DNA of 64,000 nucleotides from the NCBI GenBank assembly GCA_900318255.1, contig ONJX01000009.1, positions 18,726 through 82,725 of the forward strand. Reading direction: 5' to 3'. The notes beneath the pieces are model-generated. The model saw only the letters and a list, made by a program, of their open reading frames with translations, searched no databases and was not told where the DNA came from. Position 1 is the stretch's first letter, and every line of letters begins with the position of its first letter. Shown piece by piece: positions 16,160 through 24,752 of the stretch. This stretch comes from an uncultured Prevotellaceae bacterium. Its GTDB lineage: Bacteria > Bacteroidota > Bacteroidia > Bacteroidales > Muribaculaceae. Made by a program: the position numbers and the translations under genes.

Positions 16160-18418
16160 TTATTTCAAGTCGGGGTTGGTGATGTGCAGTTCTTTCTGTG
16201 TTTCGGGCATTGGGGTGTCTTGTCCCTTGTTTTCCACGGCTTTGATTTTGGCTTTTGCCTCTTGCTCGGCTTTGTAGGCTTTAGCGGCTGGGCTGCCAGG
16301 CTTTAGCCATGTGTCGAGCCACTTGAAGAACTCACGATGCCACACGAGCGCGTTTTGTGGACGCAGAATCCAGTGGTTCTCCTCGGGGAAGAGCACCATG
16401 CGCGATGGTATGCCACGAATTTGTGCTGCATTGAATGCCTGGCAAGCCTGCGTGAAGACGATGCGGTAGTCGAGCTCGCCAGCGGTGATCATGATAGGTG
16501 TGTTCCAGTTCTCCACGAAGTTGATGGGGTTGGCCTCACGATAGGTCTTTTGTGCGTCGGCATTGTTCTTCTCCCATACTGGTCCTCCCAGATCCCATTG
16601 AGTGAACCACATCTCTTCGGTCTCAAGATATTGAGCCTCGAGGTTGAAGATGCCAGCGTGGGCGAGGAAGCAAGCAAAGGTGTTGTTGTGGTTGCCTGCA
16701 AGCCAATATACAGAGTAGCCACCGTAGCTAGCACCCACGGCACCCATGCGGTCGCCGTCGATGTAAGGCTGCTGTTTCATGTGCTCGGCAGCGCTCATGT
16801 AGTCGCGCATGTTCTGGCCTCCGTAGTCACGGCTGATTTGTGCGTTCCACTCGGTGCCAAAGCCTGGCAGACCGCGGCGGTTAGGCGCGATTACCACATA
16901 TCCCTGGCTTGCCATGAGGCGGAAGTTCCAGCGATAAGAGAAGAACTGGCTCACTGGCGACTGTGGTCCTCCCTCGCAGAAGAAGATAGAAGGATATTTC
17001 TTGTTTGCGTCGAAGTTGGGTGGCAGCACTACCCACACTGTCATGTCTTTGCCGTCGGTGGTCTTGACAATCTCTTTCTTGATGGTGATGGGCTTGAGCT
17101 GCTTGAGGATGTCATCATTCACATGTGTGAGCTGAACGGGGTCTTTGCCTGGTTCCATGCAGTAAATTTCGTTAGGCTCAGCATAGTTGTGGCGCAAAGT
17201 GATCACTTTGCCATCCTTTAAAGGCACAATGGCACCAAAGTCGTAGTACTTGTTGTCTTCCTCGTTGCGGTTAACGGGGCTGATGGTGTCAACCTGCTGT
17301 GTGGCAACGTCGATGCGGAACATTGGTATAGTGCCCATGTGTGGAGCAAGGAAGTAGATGAACTTGCCGTCGGGCGACCAAGCGAGGTCGTCGGCGCTAT
17401 AGTCCCAGTTCTCGGTAAGGTCTTTCTTCTCTCCTGTCTTCATGTCGATGACGAAGATGCGGTTCTTGTCGGCCTCATAGCCGTCGTGCTCCATCGAGAG
17501 GAAAGCCATCTTGTCTTTGAACACGCGTGGGTTGGTGTCATAGCCCATCATGCCCTCGGTGAGGTTCTTCACGGTCTTGCCGCTTGCCACGTCATAGAGG
17601 TAGAGGTCGCTGTTAGTGGAGAAGGCATATTCCTTGCCGGTCTTTTTGCGACAAGTGTAAATGAGCTGCTTGCTGTCGGCAGTCCAGGCGAACGACTCGA
17701 TGCCTCCCCAGGGAAGCATGGGCGACTCATATTCTGTCCCCTCAAGAATGTCTTTTGGGTTCTTGACAATGTTGCCAGTGAAGTCGGCGACAAAAGGATG
17801 GGGCACCTCGGTCACCCACTGATCCCAGTGCTTATACATCATGTCGTCGATAATGCGTGCCTGAGCCTTGTCGAGTTCGGGGTAGTGGTCGGTGGGCAGG
17901 GTCTTGCCATACTTGACGTTGCTGATCATCACAATCTTGTTGCCGTCGGGCGAGATGACAAAGCCGTCAACTCCATTCTCGAGCTCGCTCACAGGCTTGC
18001 GGCTGCTGCCATCGGCATTCATCACCCATACCTGAGTCTTAGAGCCCTCCTTTTTAGGGTCGCAATAGAGGAAAGCAATCATTGCTCCATCATTAATCCA
18101 CACGGCGTTATTCTCGCTACTGGGAGTGTTTGTGAGGTTGACTGCTGGAGTTTTCCCGTCAATATCCATAACCCAGATGTCGCTGTTTCCCTTGTTCTCT
18201 TTCACGTCCTGATAGTTAACGTTAAAGAGAATTTGCTTGCCGTTGGGCGAAACCTGTGGGTCGCTCACTCGTCCTAGTGCCAAGAGCACCTCGGGGGTGA
18301 ATTGTCCGTCCTTGATTTCAATGGCCAAACCGTTAGCATCTTTGTCAGATTTGCAAGCAGTTAATGCCATCAAAGCCGCTAATGATGCCATAAGAGTTGT
18401 TTTTAAATAACGATTCAT
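16160..18418 (-). CDS. S9 family dipeptidyl-peptidase-like lipoprotein (DPP5/acylaminoacyl type)
   Basis: A 752-residue prolyl-oligopeptidase-family enzyme anchored by lipidation (lipobox ALTAC, C22). Residues 40-430 form a WD40-like beta-propeller with TolB-like repeats (VSPNGKQILF, ISPDGNKIVM, WSPDGKFIYF). Residues 445-710 are the alpha/beta-hydrolase domain with nucleophile S564 in GASYGGYS, D650 in AGELDYRI and H682 in PEENHWIL. It should release dipeptides or N-blocked residues from peptides in the periplasm or at the surface. The C-terminal tail is Lys/Ala/Glu-rich. It has its own promoter (18481-18488, minus) and is divergent from tdk. Peptide specificity cannot be fixed by eye. Confidence 0.92.
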   Translation of the reverse strand: MNRYLKTTLMASLAALMALTACKSDKDANGLAIEIKDGQFTPEVLLALGRVSDPQVSPNGKQILFNVNYQDVKENKGNSDIWVMDIDGKTPAVNLTNTPSSENNAVWINDGAMIAFLYCDPKKEGSKTQVWVMNADGSSRKPVSELENGVDGFVISPDGNKIVMISNVKYGKTLPTDHYPELDKAQARIIDDMMYKHWDQWVTEVPHPFVADFTGNIVKNPKDILEGTEYESPMLPWGGIESFAWTADSKQLIYTCRKKTGKEYAFSTNSDLYLYDVASGKTVKNLTEGMMGYDTNPRVFKDKMAFLSMEHDGYEADKNRIFVIDMKTGEKKDLTENWDYSADDLAWSPDGKFIYFLAPHMGTIPMFRIDVATQQVDTISPVNRNEEDNKYYDFGAIVPLKDGKVITLRHNYAEPNEIYCMEPGKDPVQLTHVNDDILKQLKPITIKKEIVKTTDGKDMTVWVVLPPNFDANKKYPSIFFCEGGPQSPVSQFFSYRWNFRLMASQGYVVIAPNRRGLPGFGTEWNAQISRDYGGQNMRDYMSAAEHMKQQPYIDGDRMGAVGASYGGYSVYWLAGNHNNTFACFLAHAGIFNLEAQYLETEEMWFTQWDLGGPVWEKNNADAQKTYREANPINFVENWNTPIMITAGELDYRIVFTQACQAFNAAQIRGIPSRMVLFPEENHWILRPQNALVWHREFFKWLDTWLKPGSPAAKAYKAEQEAKAKIKAVENKGQDTPMPETQKELHITNPDLK

Positions 18419-18480
18419 AAAAGATAGTTGTTAGTGAGTTTTGATATTTGTTTTTGAGGATTATGTGCGTAATAACATGC

Positions 18481-18488
18481 AAAATTAG
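18481..18488 (-). promoter_or_regulatory. Probable -7 element of the S9 peptidase gene
   Basis: The minus strand reads TAATTTTG, 63 bp before the ATG at 18418, in the divergent gap shared with tdk. No obvious -33 TTTG was found. Confidence 0.5.
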
Positions 18489-18593
18489 CGAAAATATTGA
18501 TATACCGCTTATTTTAAGAATTTTTTTTTTCGGCAGGATAGATATTGTTAATAACTTTCCTGTTTTTAGTGTTGAAATTGGTGTGGAATTGTA

Positions 18594-18601
18594 TAACTTT
18601 G
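18594..18601 (+). promoter_or_regulatory. Probable -7 element of tdk
   Basis: TAACTTTG ends eight bases before the tdk ATG (18610). If this is the promoter, the transcript would have a leader of only a few nucleotides or none. Confidence 0.5.
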
Positions 18602-18609
18602 CGCTTGCT

Positions 18610-19239
18610 ATGAACGGACGAGGAAAGTTATATTTCAGATATGGTACTATGGGCTCGGCAAAGACTGCCCTGCTGCTCACTCAGGCCTATAACTTTGAGG
18701 AGCGAGGCCTTAAATACTTGTGCATGAAGCCCATTATCGATAACCGTGAAAAAGAGAACGTGATACGCTCCCGCATTGGCATTGAGCGTGAGTGCAGCTG
18801 GATTTATCGTGAAATGAATATCTATGACTACGTGAGTGAGCTCTACGAGAGCAGCCTGGTGGTGAAAGATTGGATTCTCATTGATGAGGCTCAGTTCTTG
18901 AGTGAGGAGCAGATTGACCAGCTCGCTCGCATAGTGGATGACTACGGCACCAATGTGGTGTGCTATGGTCTTCGCACCGATTTCCAGTCGCATCTCTTTG
19001 AGGGGTCGCGCCGTCTCTTTGAGATTGCCGACTCTATAGAGGAGATTAAATCGACGTGTGCTTGTGGCCGCAAGACCAGCATCAATGCGCGCATCGATGC
19101 GCAGGGCAACATTGTCACCGACGGCAACCAGGTGGAGATAGGTGGCGACGACCGCTATGTGGCGTTGTGCCGCAGCTGCTGGCGCAACAAGCGCATCGAG
19201 AGTGCTGAGCGCAACTCGTTGAAGTTCAAGAGCGAATAA
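18610..19239 (+). CDS. tdk: Thymidine kinase (type II, TK1-like)
   Basis: Salvages thymidine to dTMP in the cytoplasm. 209 residues from the ATG at 18610; an in-frame extension upstream runs through the promoter region and is not conserved in character. The P-loop is FRYGTMGSAKTALLL, the catalytic base is E93 in LIDEAQFLS, and the zinc-binding cysteines are C150, C152, C187 and C190 (STCACGRK and CRSCWRNK). The lasso loop lies between the two cysteine pairs. A strong hairpin terminator follows the stop. Confidence 0.95.
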   Translation: MNGRGKLYFRYGTMGSAKTALLLTQAYNFEERGLKYLCMKPIIDNREKENVIRSRIGIERECSWIYREMNIYDYVSELYESSLVVKDWILIDEAQFLSEEQIDQLARIVDDYGTNVVCYGLRTDFQSHLFEGSRRLFEIADSIEEIKSTCACGRKTSINARIDAQGNIVTDGNQVEIGGDDRYVALCRSCWRNKRIESAERNSLKFKSE

Positions 19240-19263
19240 ACTTACACGGCGACGAAATAACGA

Positions 19264-19321
19264 GCTGACGAGGCAATGGTAAAAATGCGTAATATCACCA
19301 TTGCCTCATCAGCGTTTTTTT
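19264..19321. terminator. Terminator between tdk and the holin-like gene
   Basis: A 17-bp stem with one mismatch (GCTGACGAGGCAATGGT, 19264-19280, with ACCATTGCCTCATCAGC, 19297-19313), then eight T residues. It serves tdk directly. The GAGCTGACGAGGCAATGG arm resembles the GCTGACAAGGCAATAG junction module of the composite elements. Confidence 0.85.
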
Positions 19322-19323
19322 GC

Positions 19324-19665
19324 TTAGGATGGGTCAAAGAGCTTGTGTATTAACCAGTTGACTACTGAGAGGATTATGCTGAAAAGGATGGCGGCCCCAA
19401 GTCCATCAACATGGAAATGTGGCTCTCCAATAATCTTGGCACATAGCAGCACCATCAAGCCATTGACTACTAAGTAGAAAAGCCCAAGGGTGAAAACTGT
19501 GATAGGTATTGAAAGAATCTGGATGATAGGTTTTATAAAGGTGTTTATGGCGCCTAGCACCACTGCTACCACAGCGGCTACCCACCAGGGCGTGATGTCA
19601 ACGCTGTCCATTATCATTGATGTGGTAAGAACAGCTACGGTCGATAGAATGAGTCTTGCTAGCAT
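19324..19665 (-). CDS. Phage holin family IV-like membrane protein
   Basis: A 113-residue protein with four hydrophobic segments (about 4-22, 27-45, 52-75 and 88-108), matching the 4-TMS superfamily IV (PF04020-type) proteins common on Bacteroidetes chromosomes. AVVAVVLGAINTFIKPIIQI with LSIPITVFTLGLFYLVVNGL is the diagnostic core. Despite the family name there is no phage gene around it, so a lysis role is unlikely and the function is unknown. The terminator after tdk abuts its stop codon. Confidence 0.88.
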   Translation of the reverse strand: MLARLILSTVAVLTTSMIMDSVDITPWWVAAVVAVVLGAINTFIKPIIQILSIPITVFTLGLFYLVVNGLMVLLCAKIIGEPHFHVDGLGAAILFSIILSVVNWLIHKLFDPS

Positions 19666-19713
19666 AGTGTTTTTTTATAGGTGGAACGGGGAACGGAATT
19701 CTCGGACTATGAG

Positions 19714-20763
19714 TTAATTATCTACTGTCATTTCTCCGCAGATGTCGCGTTGCAGGTATTTCTTCACTTGGCTGGTGGTCATGCCTTTACCAAAGAGGTA
19801 CATCATCTTGGTGATGGCTGCCTCGCTGGTGATGTCGTGGCCGCTGATTACTCCGGCTTTGGCCAGAGTGTTGCCTGTGTCGTAGAGGGTGCTGTTGACC
19901 GAGCCGTTGCCGCACTGAGTAACATTCAAGATGACGATGCCACGTTCCACGGCCTGGGCTATAGGCTTGGTGAACCACTCGTCGCTGGGGCTGTTGCCAG
20001 CGCCATAGGTCATGAGGACAATGCCCTTTACCGATGGCGTGTTGAGCTGATACTCAAGCATCTCTCGGGTGAGTCCTGGGTGCAAGACGATAAACATCAC
20101 ATTGGGGTCCATCGTTTCGTGAACGATGAGCGGGCGGTTGTGGTCGGAGCGGTATAGCACTTTCTCGCGATAGCTGATGCCGAGGCCTATGCTTGCCAGC
20201 TCGGGATAGTTGTTGCTCATGAAGGCGTTGAAGTTGTCGGCGCTCACCTTGGAGCTGCGATTGCCGCGGAGCAGGTGATTCTCGAAGAGGATGGCCACCT
20301 CCCTAATCATTGCTTCGCCCTTGGTGTTGCGGGCGGCAGCAATTTGCAGTGCGGTGAGCAGGTTCTCTTCGCCGTCGGTGCGCACCTCGCCAATGGGCAG
20401 TTGCGAGCCGGTGATGATCACGGGCTTGTCGAGGTTCTCGAGCATGAAGCTCAGTGCCGAGGCGGTGTAGGCCATGGTGTCGGTGCCGTGCAGCACCACA
20501 AAGCCGTCGTAGTTGTCGTAGTTGGCCTCCACCTCCCTTGCAATCTTGCTCCAGTGCGAGGGGTTCATGTTGCTGCTGTCGATGGGCGGGTCAAACTGGA
20601 TGTTCCCAATCTCGAAGTCAAGTTTCTTGATTTTAGGCACATTGTCGATGAGGTGGCTGAAGTCGAAGGGCTTGAGCACTTTGCTCACTGGGTCCTCAAT
20701 CATGCCTATGGTGCCACCGGTGTAGATTATCAGGATTCTTGGTTTAGCGTTGTTCTTTGTCAT
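19714..20763 (-). CDS. ansA: Type I L-asparaginase
   Basis: Hydrolyses L-asparagine to aspartate and ammonia. At 349 residues with no signal peptide it is a cytoplasmic type I enzyme. The first catalytic threonine lies in IIYTGGTIGM (residues 13-20) and the second motif is VLHGTDTMAYTAS (TDT at 94-96). ITGSQLPIGEVRTDGEENL and VLMTYGAGNSP are further family signatures. It is 48 bp from the holin-like gene and 54 bp downstream of the first esterase gene. No clear promoter is visible in that gap, so co-transcription with the esterases is possible. Confidence 0.95.
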   Translation of the reverse strand: MTKNNAKPRILIIYTGGTIGMIEDPVSKVLKPFDFSHLIDNVPKIKKLDFEIGNIQFDPPIDSSNMNPSHWSKIAREVEANYDNYDGFVVLHGTDTMAYTASALSFMLENLDKPVIITGSQLPIGEVRTDGEENLLTALQIAAARNTKGEAMIREVAILFENHLLRGNRSSKVSADNFNAFMSNNYPELASIGLGISYREKVLYRSDHNRPLIVHETMDPNVMFIVLHPGLTREMLEYQLNTPSVKGIVLMTYGAGNSPSDEWFTKPIAQAVERGIVILNVTQCGNGSVNSTLYDTGNTLAKAGVISGHDITSEAAITKMMYLFGKGMTTSQVKKYLQRDICGEMTVDN

Positions 20764-20817
20764 AACATATATAATAATGTAGAAAGTTTTTTAGGAATGT
20801 TTCGAAAAATTGAGAGG

Positions 20818-21756
20818 TCAGCAGTCTCCCATCTCAACCATTTGAATGTGACAGAAAAACGCTGTGAGATGATTCTCAAGCGATTTAGTCCAGTAGTCCC
20901 AGGAGTGGCGGCCTGGTCGCTCCCTGTAGTCATGCTTGATTTTGTGCTGCTGAAGTGCGGCGTGCAGTGCGCGGTTGTCCTTGATGAAGATGTCGCTGGT
21001 GCCGTCGTCGATAATGATGAACTGGTCATTCTTAAGGGTTGGCACTAAGTTCATTACCGAATGACTCTTCCACAACGCTTCGTTGGCGGCATACTTGCCC
21101 AGCCGCTTGTCGATTTTATAGTGGTCTTTGATGGTGGTGATATCCACACCGCCGCTCATGCTGCCACACATTCCGTAGATGTCGGGATGGCGCCAGGCGA
21201 GCCACAACGCGCCATGGCCGCCCATGCTCAGTCCCGTGATGGCACGGTGCTCGCGGTCGTTGATGGTGCGGTAGTGCGACTCCACATAGCTACGCAGCTC
21301 TTGGGTGACATAGGTCTCGAACTGGAAAGTGGGGTCGATGGGTGAGTCAAAGTACCAGCTGTCCTGCCCATCGGGGCACACGATAATAAAGCCACGTTTG
21401 TTGGCATGTTTTGTGAGGTCAACGTGGTTTTGCCATGCCATGAAGTTGTCGCTATATCCATGCAGCAGATACACTACAGCAAAGGTGGCGGTGGAATCGT
21501 TGAGATACTGCTCAGGCAGGACCACAAGATTTGAGATGCTGCGTCCCATTTTCTCGCTTCTCACCTCAATCACTTGCAGTTGAGAGTTGCTGAGGGTCAG
21601 TGGCTTTGCCGTGTTGTGGGTAGTCTTTGGAGCCTTCTTGGTGGTTTTTACCTTAGGCTCCGACGCTGGTGAGCTGCTGTTGCCTGCACGGCAGCCCATG
21701 CACGAAAAAGAAAGTATGGTAAGAACTGCTAATATTTTGATTGTAGGGTATCTCAT
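20818..21756 (-). CDS. Secreted alpha/beta-hydrolase esterase, lipoprotein copy
   Basis: 312 residues from the ATG at 21756, chosen because the signal sequence MRYPTIKILAVLTILSFSCM ending at a GC pair begins there. It is probably a lipoprotein, though the lipobox is not ideal. It belongs to the putative-esterase (esterase D/FrmB, PF00756) family: GLSMGGHGALW holds the nucleophile, and the C-terminal RPGRHSWDYW holds the histidine. Homologues include feruloyl esterases and S-formylglutathione hydrolases; secreted Bacteroidales forms often act on plant or host esters. It is 22 bp downstream of a near-duplicate gene. Confidence 0.9.
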   Translation of the reverse strand: MRYPTIKILAVLTILSFSCMGCRAGNSSSPASEPKVKTTKKAPKTTHNTAKPLTLSNSQLQVIEVRSEKMGRSISNLVVLPEQYLNDSTATFAVVYLLHGYSDNFMAWQNHVDLTKHANKRGFIIVCPDGQDSWYFDSPIDPTFQFETYVTQELRSYVESHYRTINDREHRAITGLSMGGHGALWLAWRHPDIYGMCGSMSGGVDITTIKDHYKIDKRLGKYAANEALWKSHSVMNLVPTLKNDQFIIIDDGTSDIFIKDNRALHAALQQHKIKHDYRERPGRHSWDYWTKSLENHLTAFFCHIQMVEMGDC

Positions 21757-21778
21757 ATTGGTGGGTTGAGGGTTATAG

Positions 21779-22678
21779 TTATTTAATGCCGCTGTTGAAA
21801 GCTTTGTGGAAGAACAGCACATGATAGTCGAGCGAGTTCACCCAGTAGTTCCAGTTGTGTGCTCCTGGCCTCACGGTGTAGTCGTGAGGGATGCCTTGCT
21901 TGTCGAGGGCTTGGTGCAGGGCGTTGTTCTCATTGATGAAGATGTCTTTGTTGCCATCGTCGATGATGATGTTCTGGCCTGGCACTAGTGAGGGCACAAG
22001 GTTTGACACCGAGTGCTCGCGCCACACCTCTTTATTGCTCTCGTAGTCGCCCAGGCGCTCATTGATTTTCCATTTGTTGGGGAAGTTGTAGATATCTACG
22101 CCGCCGCTCATGCTGCCGCATGAGCCATAGATGTCGGGGTGTCGCCAGGCGAGCCACAGCGCGCCATGACCGCCCATGCTCAGCCCCGTGATGGCACGGT
22201 ACTTGGGGTGATTGAGTGTGCGGTAGTGCGACTCCACATAGCTACGCAGCTCTTGGGTGATATAGGTCTCGAATTGGAAAGTGGGGTCGATGGGCGAGTC
22301 GAAGTACCAGCTGTCTTGCCCGTCGGGGCACACGAAGATGACGCTGTATTGCGACGCCAGCGAGCGCAGGTCGGCCTTGCGTGGCCAGTCGCGGTAGCTT
22401 CCCCATGCTCCATGCAGCAGGTAGATGACGGGAAACGCTTTATATCTGTATTCTTTTTGTGAATATTGAGCTGGCAGCACCACGGTGTTTTTTATGCTTC
22501 GTCCCATCTTGTGGCTCATGACCTCGATGGTATCTACCACGTCGAGTTTCTTCTCGGCATTGGCGATGGCCTGGTCATAGATTTCAGGCACTGGTGGTGT
22601 CGTTTTTTGCGCAAAGCCATTGGCAAAGCACACTGCTGCTATGGCAACGACAAGTTGGAGTCTAAAAAATGTTTTCAT
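21779..22678 (-). CDS. Secreted alpha/beta-hydrolase esterase, Sec-exported copy
   Basis: 299 residues, with a Sec signal peptide (LQLVVAIAAVCFANGFAQ) rather than a lipobox. It has the same PF00756 esterase fold as the downstream gene. The central block from CPDGQDSWYFDSPIDPTFQF through SHYRT and from RAITGLSMGGHGALWLAWRH through SGGVDI is almost identical in both proteins, whereas the N- and C-terminal thirds differ clearly. Nucleophile in GLSMGGHG; histidine in VRPGAHNWNYW. Tandem duplication is certain. Different export suggests one soluble and one membrane-tethered enzyme. Confidence 0.9.
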   Translation of the reverse strand: MKTFFRLQLVVAIAAVCFANGFAQKTTPPVPEIYDQAIANAEKKLDVVDTIEVMSHKMGRSIKNTVVLPAQYSQKEYRYKAFPVIYLLHGAWGSYRDWPRKADLRSLASQYSVIFVCPDGQDSWYFDSPIDPTFQFETYITQELRSYVESHYRTLNHPKYRAITGLSMGGHGALWLAWRHPDIYGSCGSMSGGVDIYNFPNKWKINERLGDYESNKEVWREHSVSNLVPSLVPGQNIIIDDGNKDIFINENNALHQALDKQGIPHDYTVRPGAHNWNYWVNSLDYHVLFFHKAFNSGIK

Positions 22679-22739
22679 TGTACTGTGAGTTATTAGTTAT
22701 CTGTTAGTCGCGTCAGCGACTTTACTTATCACTTAACAC

Positions 22740-23195
22740 TTACTTTCGTTTTTTCTTGAAAAAGTCGGTCATCAGCTTGGCGCATTGCTCTTTGAGCACT
22801 CCTGCGCTCACCGTGGTCTTCTTGTGGAAGGGGGTGTGGCAGAAGCAGCGGTAGCCTCGCTTGTCGTCGGGTGCGCCATAAACCACTCGGTCAATCTGGC
22901 TCCAAGCAAGAGCTCCGGCACACATCAGGCAGGGCTCCACGGTTACATAAAGCGTGCAGTCCTTGAGGTACTTGCCTCCTAGCGTGCCTTGTGCGGCAGT
23001 GATGGCCTGCATCTCGGCATGGGCTGTGACGTCGGTGAGTGTCTCGGTGAGGTTGTGCCCCCGGGCTATCACGCGCCCCTGGCTCACTATCACGGCACCT
23101 ATGGGCACCTCGTCGCGCTTGAGCGCCTCTAGCGCCTCGTTCAACGCCAGCCGCATAAACCGCTCATCGTCGTTGTTATTATTAGTAGTGGTCAT
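22740..23195 (-). CDS. tadA: tRNA-specific adenosine deaminase
   Basis: Deaminates A34 to inosine in the tRNA anticodon, an essential decoding step. 151 residues of the cytidine/deoxycytidylate deaminase fold with zinc ligands H59 (AHAEMQA, with catalytic E61), C89 and C92 (VEPCLMCAGAL). Homologues often have been annotated as generic nucleoside deaminases, but the length, the ERFMRLALNEALEA start and the basic C-terminus (FFKKKRK) fit TadA. It is separated from the esterase gene by a 60-bp gap containing degenerate 7-bp units. Confidence 0.93.
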   Translation of the reverse strand: MTTTNNNNDDERFMRLALNEALEALKRDEVPIGAVIVSQGRVIARGHNLTETLTDVTAHAEMQAITAAQGTLGGKYLKDCTLYVTVEPCLMCAGALAWSQIDRVVYGAPDDKRGYRCFCHTPFHKKTTVSAGVLKEQCAKLMTDFFKKKRK

Positions 23196-23214
23196 ATAGT
23201 TTTAAGTGAAACGT

Positions 23215-23332
23215 GCAAGGGGTTTCGTTTATCGTTTATGGTTTATCGTTTATGGAAGGTAGTGTTGAGACTATGGGCAGCGCCCCACACTTAACTGTTA
23301 ATTGTTGACTCTAAACTCTAAACACTTACACC
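23215..23332 (+). repeat. Composite intergenic element, copy G (TTTATGG type)
   Basis: GGGGTTTCG followed by four to five 7-bp units (TTTATCG/TTTATGG, 23228-23255), the conserved module GGAAGGTAGTGTTGAGACTA with TGGGCAGCGC, then degenerate TAAACTC-like 7-bp units up to 23332. It shares this layout with 25637-25815 and 26994-27256. It fills the gap between tadA and the LRR gene. Confidence 0.75.
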
Positions 23333-24496
23333 TTAAACAAAAATCTTCTTGACGTAGTTTCCCACCTTCACAATATACACCCTGTTGCGTGGCAGGTCTA
23401 TTACCTGCGAGTCGCTTGAGATGCGCTGGTAGTAGAGCCTGCCGCTCATGTCCCACACGCTGGTCCACTTCATGTAGGTGTCGGTGTAGATGTAAATGGT
23501 ACCAAAGTGCGCCACGATGATGGGGTCGGGCTCGGCAGGGAATGCGTCGTCGATGAGCTGCTCAATGCCGGTAGTCTTTTCCACCGCCACGGTGAGCGGG
23601 TCGCTGTCGGTGAGCAGTGTGGTGGGAACGATGGTGTAGCTGGTGTCGTGATCGAGGGCTGGCAGGTAGTAATTGCTTGCCGATGTCACTGCCACCAGTT
23701 CGTCGTTCTCGTCATATATCTTATAGGCGAGGTAGCCTGCGAGGTTTATCCTCTTCCAGTCTTGGCAGTAGGGCTCGCCTCCCAGGTCCATAGTGGGGTA
23801 GAAGTCCTCGCTAGGGTAGAGGGTGAACGTAGTGTCGTTGCCCCATGCAGTGTCGTCGCTATAGGCGTCGATGGTCTCTTCGTCGGCAACAACGAGATCG
23901 ACCCCTGCCATGCCGCCGAAGGTGTGGTCGCCCAGGGTGATGGGCGCCAGCTTGGCTGCGCAGTATATTTCATAGAGGTTGTGGCAGCCGTCGAAGGCAT
24001 AGTCGTCGATAAACTCCAGCGACTGCGGCAGCATCACCGTGTGGAGCAGCGTGCAGTCTTGGAACGCTCCCTCCCCCACGTCTTTAACGCCCTCGGGGAG
24101 CACGATGTTCACGAGGCCAGTGCCGGTGAAGCAGTGGTCGGGGATGGCCTCGAGCTCCAGCGGCAGCGTCATGCTCGTGAGAGTGCTGGCGTGGGCAAAG
24201 GCGCTCTCGCCGATGCGTGTCACCGAGTTGGGCACCACCACCTCTGTCACCTGCGAGTGGGCAAAGGCTCCTGGGGCTATAGCTGTGACGCGGTAGCTCT
24301 CGCCGCCATAGGTCACCGTGCTGGGGATGAGGCATGTGCCCTCGTAGGCATTCAGCCCATCCACAATGCGGGCATCCACAGCCACCTCGCCGTGGTGCCC
24401 TGTGAGGCTATACTCAATGCCGCCGCTGGCAAAATCTCCTGCCCAGCCAGAGAAGCTAAGCGCTGCCAGTGTCAACAGTGTAATCCAGTATCTCAT
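23333..24496 (-). CDS. Secreted BspA-type leucine-rich-repeat protein with T9SS-like C-terminus
   Basis: 387 residues. A Sec signal peptide (about 1-19, ending SGWAG) precedes a GIEYSLTGHHGEVAVDARIV segment. Residues 70-190 contain about five LRR_5 (BspA/TpLRR) repeats: VTAIAPGAFAHS, VTRIGESAFAHA, LEAIPDHCFTGT, VKDVGEGAFQDC, LEFIDDYAFDGC. A spacer (190-320) follows. The last 60 residues (VWDMSGRLYYQRI, VIDLPRNRVYIVKVGNYVKK) resemble a type A T9SS or Por sorting-type beta-sandwich. It is probably a surface or secreted adhesion protein. Whether a type IX system exists in this organism is not visible here. Confidence 0.85.
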   Translation of the reverse strand: MRYWITLLTLAALSFSGWAGDFASGGIEYSLTGHHGEVAVDARIVDGLNAYEGTCLIPSTVTYGGESYRVTAIAPGAFAHSQVTEVVVPNSVTRIGESAFAHASTLTSMTLPLELEAIPDHCFTGTGLVNIVLPEGVKDVGEGAFQDCTLLHTVMLPQSLEFIDDYAFDGCHNLYEIYCAAKLAPITLGDHTFGGMAGVDLVVADEETIDAYSDDTAWGNDTTFTLYPSEDFYPTMDLGGEPYCQDWKRINLAGYLAYKIYDENDELVAVTSASNYYLPALDHDTSYTIVPTTLLTDSDPLTVAVEKTTGIEQLIDDAFPAEPDPIIVAHFGTIYIYTDTYMKWTSVWDMSGRLYYQRISSDSQVIDLPRNRVYIVKVGNYVKKIFV

Positions 24497-24752
24497 AATC
24501 TATAGATCTTGCAGTTTGCAATATTAACCTACAAAATTCAGCAAAAATCTTGAAATATCCAAATATATACCAAAAATCACCCCACAATTCACATTATTTG
24601 AATAATTCTTTTGTTAAAACACAGTTTTTTTGTGATTAAATCTTCAAAATTAGAAAGCCTCTTCATTACCAGTATATAATCGTTTGACACAATCATGCGT
24701 GCTGGTGATGTGGTTGACAAGAGTTGCCGTAATTATTTTGCATCAGGGGTGA

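Noticed and set aside
19324..19665. Prophage remnant suggested by the holin-like gene
   Set aside because: This holin superfamily member is a routine chromosomal gene in Bacteroidetes, and no other phage gene is nearby.
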